Assembly: GCA_016713625.1 (NCBI GenBank) | Contig: JADJOT010000001.1 | Coordinates: 205,345-269,344, forward strand | Length of the DNA stretch: 64,000 bases | Reading direction: 5' to 3' | Source of the DNA: Candidatus Accumulibacter affinis | Lineage (GTDB): Bacteria; Pseudomonadota; Gammaproteobacteria; Burkholderiales; Rhodocyclaceae | Part shown: in pieces, positions 61,642-64,000 of the stretch | Layout of the letters: the number at the start of each line of letters is the position of its first letter | How positions within the stretch are numbered: position 1 is the first letter of the stretch | Translations under genes and position numbers: made by a program | Notes under the pieces: generated by a model | What the model was told of the DNA's origin: nothing | The model's database searches: none | What the model saw: the letters and a program-made list of their open reading frames with translations, nothing else

Positions 61642-61901
61642 ATGGCGTCCGTCGGCAGCCGGTGAGGAAGAGACAGTGAAGAAGTAAGCCGAAAGCGGTC
61701 GTTGCAGCGGTCTGGGTATACTCTATCGCCCGACATTTGAAGCCGCTGCCATTCACGGAAATTTAGTACCACGTAGAGGTCGCAGCCGAATGAGCGAGAG
61801 CCTGCTGGGAAGCGCCTTCCAGAGCGATGCCGGGTGGCGAGTTAGGGAGCGGGCGCCAGAGAGTTACGCAGCAAGACTGTCTCCCCACAACAAAGTTAGG
61901 C
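61642..61901 (+). repeat. Diverged direct repeat, copy 2 (ends in an attI-like site)
   Basis: Partner of 44834-45090, same orientation. Shared landmarks run from GTGAAGAAGT to the attI-like end. Both copies lie next to parts of the giant gene (here its 5' end; in copy 1 a 3' fragment). Confidence 0.85.
61841..61901 (+). other. attI: attI-like integron recombination site, copy 2
   Basis: GTTAGGGAGCGGG, then GAGTTACGCAGCAAGACTGTC, then CAACAAAGTTAGGC. This copy keeps more of the attI1 pattern than copy 1, including GTTACGCAGCA and the core GTTAGGC (61895-61901). Confidence 0.75.
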
Positions 61902-61930
61902 AACGACCGCACACCGAATAGGAGATCGCA

Positions 61931-62464
61931 ATGGGGTTTGGGGATTCGTTGGGAAGGCAACACTAGCTACCGCAAAGGTTACTGGCAAGGTTGCATGGGG
62001 TACGACGAAAGTCGCTACTAAAGTTGCGGTTGGTACAACTGCGGTTGTTGCCAAGACCATCTACGACAACCGCGAGGGAATTGCAAAGGTTGCAGGGACG
62101 ACAGCAGTATTAACGGGTAAAGCCGCCTTAGGTGCAGCCAAACTCTCCGGGAATGTGATTGCCGCCGCAGAAAATCCGGAAAGGCGGCAGTCGTGGTCGC
62201 TGCAGCTGCCGCAACGGGAAGGCTGGCTTACGCAGCGGCTCCAGTTATTGGGGCTGCTGCGAGCGCCGCAGCTTGGGTTGCAGGCGGTACTTAGTGGCGC
62301 GGCGGCTACATCGGCTGGGTTGGCGGCTCTTGGCGGCGGAAGCTTACTCTCCGGAAGGGGTCGGCATGGCCGGAGGCTCCGCACTAGTTGCCGGAGCGGG
62401 CGCCTTAGGTGGTGGTGCGGTAGCCGGTGTTCTGGCGCCAGACGATAAGAAATTGGCGAAATGA
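61931..62464 (+). pseudogene. Alanine/glycine-rich cassette gene, frameshifted
   Basis: The ATG at 61931 has GGAG upstream. A base appears to be missing near 61955; the main frame then gives ATAKVTGKVAWGTTKVATKV, AVGTTAVVAKTIYDNREGIA and KVAGTTAVLTGKAALGAAKL. A second change near 62180 leads to AAAAATGRLAYAAAPVIGAA and later frames to GMAGGSALVAGAGALGGGAV and a stop at 62464. The repaired protein is a small-residue-rich, glycine-zipper-like hydrophobic protein, perhaps membrane-active. It lies between attI-like copy 2 and attC2, so it is a gene cassette. Product unknown. Confidence 0.65.
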
Positions 62465-62468
62465 AATC

Positions 62469-62534
62469 GCCTAACACTACGCTTAGGGGGCGCGGCGCGA
62501 TAAAGCCGCGCCGCGCCTGAGCTGGACGTTAGAC
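62469..62534 (+). other. attC: attC site of the second cassette
   Basis: GCCTAAC (62469-62475) is the exact complement of the core GTTAGGC at 61895-61901. The right core is GTTAGAC (62528-62534). Between them lies a GC-rich palindrome (GGCGCGGCGCG ... GCCGCGCCGCGCC). Length 66 bases, same as attC1. Confidence 0.85.
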
Positions 62535-62554
62535 CTACCAAGAAGATTACGGAA

Positions 62555-62870
62555 ATGACTACATTGTGGTTTGCGAAAGATGGTTCCCGCCCTAATAGTC
62601 AATCGGGGCCTGGAATACCATTACTGCTGACGAAGTTCGGGTAATTTGTCGGGTTGCAGCGCGCGAAATTTGTAGGAAGGGATGCGCCAAGTATCAACCC
62701 TGACAGGCCATCCCATTCGCTTAAGAATGTTGTGCTGGAGATTGAAGAAGGAACAGAAGTTGACTTGCTGTTGCCCGAGGTAGGGTTTTTACGTTGTCCC
62801 TGACATCACGCCAGAGGAAGCACAGCACGCGCTAAATTTTCATCCCGGGCAGAGTCGGAATAAGCCGTGA
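62555..62870 (+). pseudogene. Small cassette gene, frameshifted, product unknown
   Basis: The ATG at 62555 follows attC2 by 20 bases. It reads MTTLWFAKDGSRPNSQSGPG, then needs frame changes near 62625, 62665 and 62785 to give ITADEVRVICR, FVGRDAPSINPDRPSHSLKN and VVLEIEEGTEVDLLLPE, and PDITPEEAQHALNFHPGQSR before the stop at 62870. The repaired product is about 105 residues, acidic in its middle. No family recognised. Position suggests the next cassette of the array. Confidence 0.5.
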
Positions 62871-62884
62871 TCTGAAAGTTTGAT

Positions 62885-63603
62885 ATGCCAAAAATCAGAA
62901 CCCATTACGACAATTTACAGATTTCTAGGTTGCGTCTGATGCAGTAGTTCGTGCGGCTTATCGCGGACTATCTCAGCAACATCACCCGGACAAGAACCTA
63001 GGGGATCGTGAAGCAGCAGATCTGATAATGAAAGTCATCAATGAGGCATACGCAGTGCTTTCTGATCCGGTACGACGAAGACAGCACGACGAATGGATCG
63101 AAAGCCAGGAGTCAGGGCAGAATAAAAATGACAATACTACATCTACTAAAACCCAACAGTCGCCCGAATCATCCGAAGAGTTAATTGTGACGTCAAAGCG
63201 TTGGGTTGCAATTGGGTACTTTTTATATTTTCGGTCGCGTTGCTTGTCTATGGCCTATCGGCATGGTTCAGCCCGATTGGCGGTGAAGGATGGACGGGCG
63301 GGGCCGATTGGAATCCCAATGAATGTCTAAAATCTTTGAACGCTTTGTTGGTGCTCCTTTTGGCCTTTTACTACGATCTACATTGGGCCAGTCGTATTGT
63401 CCGGCACACTGATGATCATCAGTTCGAATGGAATACGCTTTTCCGATAGTGGTAGGCAGATGTTTAGATGGAGCGAGATTACTCGGTGTGATGATAATGG
63501 GAAGCATATTGTCATTGGCGGCATCCGCAACAATAAGAAGTGGAAAAGCGCTTCATTGGCTCTATGGTTGCCGGCAATATTGAACAACTCGTGCAGCGAA
63601 TAA
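62885..63603 (+). pseudogene. J-domain membrane protein, frameshifted
   Basis: From ATG 62885 the peptide begins with THYDNLQIS; after a change near 62925 it reads ASDAVVRAAYRGLSQQHHPD with the HPD motif, and IMKVINEAYAVLSDPVRRRQ, a J domain. A polar linker leads to hydrophobic segments (VLFIFSVALLVYGLSAWF; SLNALLVLLLAFYY) in a second frame. A third frame from about 63370 gives IGPVVLSGTLMIISSNGIRF, SDSGRQMFRWSEITRCDDNG and a stop at 63603. So it is a DnaJ-type co-chaperone domain tethered to the membrane with a C-terminal cytoplasmic domain. At least three indels; low GC. Confidence 0.6.
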
Positions 63604-64000
63604 AATTCGATTTGCAGAGATCGAATTGACGGGGGTACGCACGCTTTTAGAAAAGTCGGTGCTGGCGAGACGATAGGTGGAAGATATGAAGAACTATTGG
63701 GCCTTGATCATCGTTCCGGCCACCTACCTGGAAGCGCTGTACCTCAACCCGGCGTGGTCTATCCACGGTTCGCAATGCTGAGGTCGCTTGCGAAGCAGCG
63801 CCACGCGTGCAGCGTCTCGAACCGACGACCGCGCGTGCCCTCGCCACGTCGCCGGGGTAGTGCCGCCACAGTGACGTGGCCGGAACGATGATCAAGGCCC
63901 TCTATTGCCTACTACTCCGCTCCAAGGACACTGAGCCTGGACGTTGAACGTCTGCTTTCCTTCGCGCTGGCGGTCGGCTATGGGTCGATTGCGGCCCGAG
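63604..64000. other. Right end of window, no gene recognised
   Basis: About 400 bases after the J-domain gene. Apart from the inverted repeat pair, nothing is recognisable. GC rises again to the native level near the end. Confidence 0.35.
63699..63900. repeat. Perfect 25-bp inverted repeat pair near the window end
   Basis: 63699-63723 is exactly complemented by 63876-63900 (arms begin GGGCCTTGATCATCG), with 152 bases between. The left arm lies in a short open frame (MKNYWALIIVPATYLEALYL). No transposase is visible. It could be a small non-autonomous element, a duplicated and inverted piece, or an assembly fold-back. Confidence 0.6.

Overview
The window reads as a high-GC betaproteobacterial chromosome, most likely Candidatus Accumulibacter or a close Rhodocyclales relative. 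This is inference from gene content: several PEP-CTERM proteins (one with a sigma-54-type promoter), a cytochrome cd1 nitrite reductase with a c551-like donor, a MaoC-phosphate acetyltransferase fusion next to acetate kinase, and a Rhodocyclales-like set of housekeeping genes. No rRNA, tRNA or CRISPR array was recognised.

Layout. 1-2011: minus-strand run of secreted proteins including a PEP-CTERM-like protein. 2596-6820: IS1595-type transposase remnant cut by an IS66-like element with 27-bp inverted ends that carries a DruA-like (DUF4338) gene, tnpC, and convergent tnpB/tnpA; most of its genes are frameshifted. 7393-13309: RND efflux operon (membrane fusion protein, pump, outer membrane factor) with an AcrR-like operator. 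13614-15246: stand-alone caspase-fold peptidase and a membrane-anchored SnoaL-like protein. 15271-20034: four genes matching the E. coli ynbA/C/D/B set (phospholipid head-group chemistry). 20221-24321: acyl-CoA synthetase, cytochrome c551, nirS with a well-placed FNR-type promoter. 24614-28568: mtnA-mtnB (methionine salvage), FAD-dependent dehydrogenase, SYLF lipid-binding protein. 28691-32212: MaoC-Pta, ackA, fabI. 32324-35323: decayed genes (sulfate permease with an internal deletion, rhodanese tail, TIR-TPR gene interrupted by poly-G sequence that looks like an assembly artefact). 35324-37928: polysaccharide pyruvyl transferase and two methyltransferases. 38118-40458: leuA divergent from an Lrp-family regulator. 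40663-44125: two PEP-CTERM genes and a conserved hypothetical.

44126-64000 is accessory. Two diverged direct repeats of about 250 bases (near 44834 and 61642) each end in a sequence strongly resembling the attI1 site of class 1 integrons. Each is followed by a low-GC gene closed by an attC-like site whose outer core is the exact complement of the cassette's first core. No integrase is in the window. Between them lie more cassette-like genes (DUF1566, a DUF4258/YgiT-like pair), an ISNCY element with a 6-bp target duplication, and about 12 kb of giant minus-strand genes encoding tandem cadherin-like repeats, a dockerin-like repeat, a peptidoglycan-binding-like tail, a GH19 lysozyme/chitinase domain and a matrixin-type metalloprotease. 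The AT-rich GH19 portion appears spliced into a GC-rich giant gene. The last 2 kb hold badly frameshifted cassette-like genes.

Single-base frameshifts are dense in several places (IS66 region, TIR-TPR gene, giant genes, last 2 kb). Some are probably sequencing errors, so 'pseudogene' calls mean 'broken as written here'.
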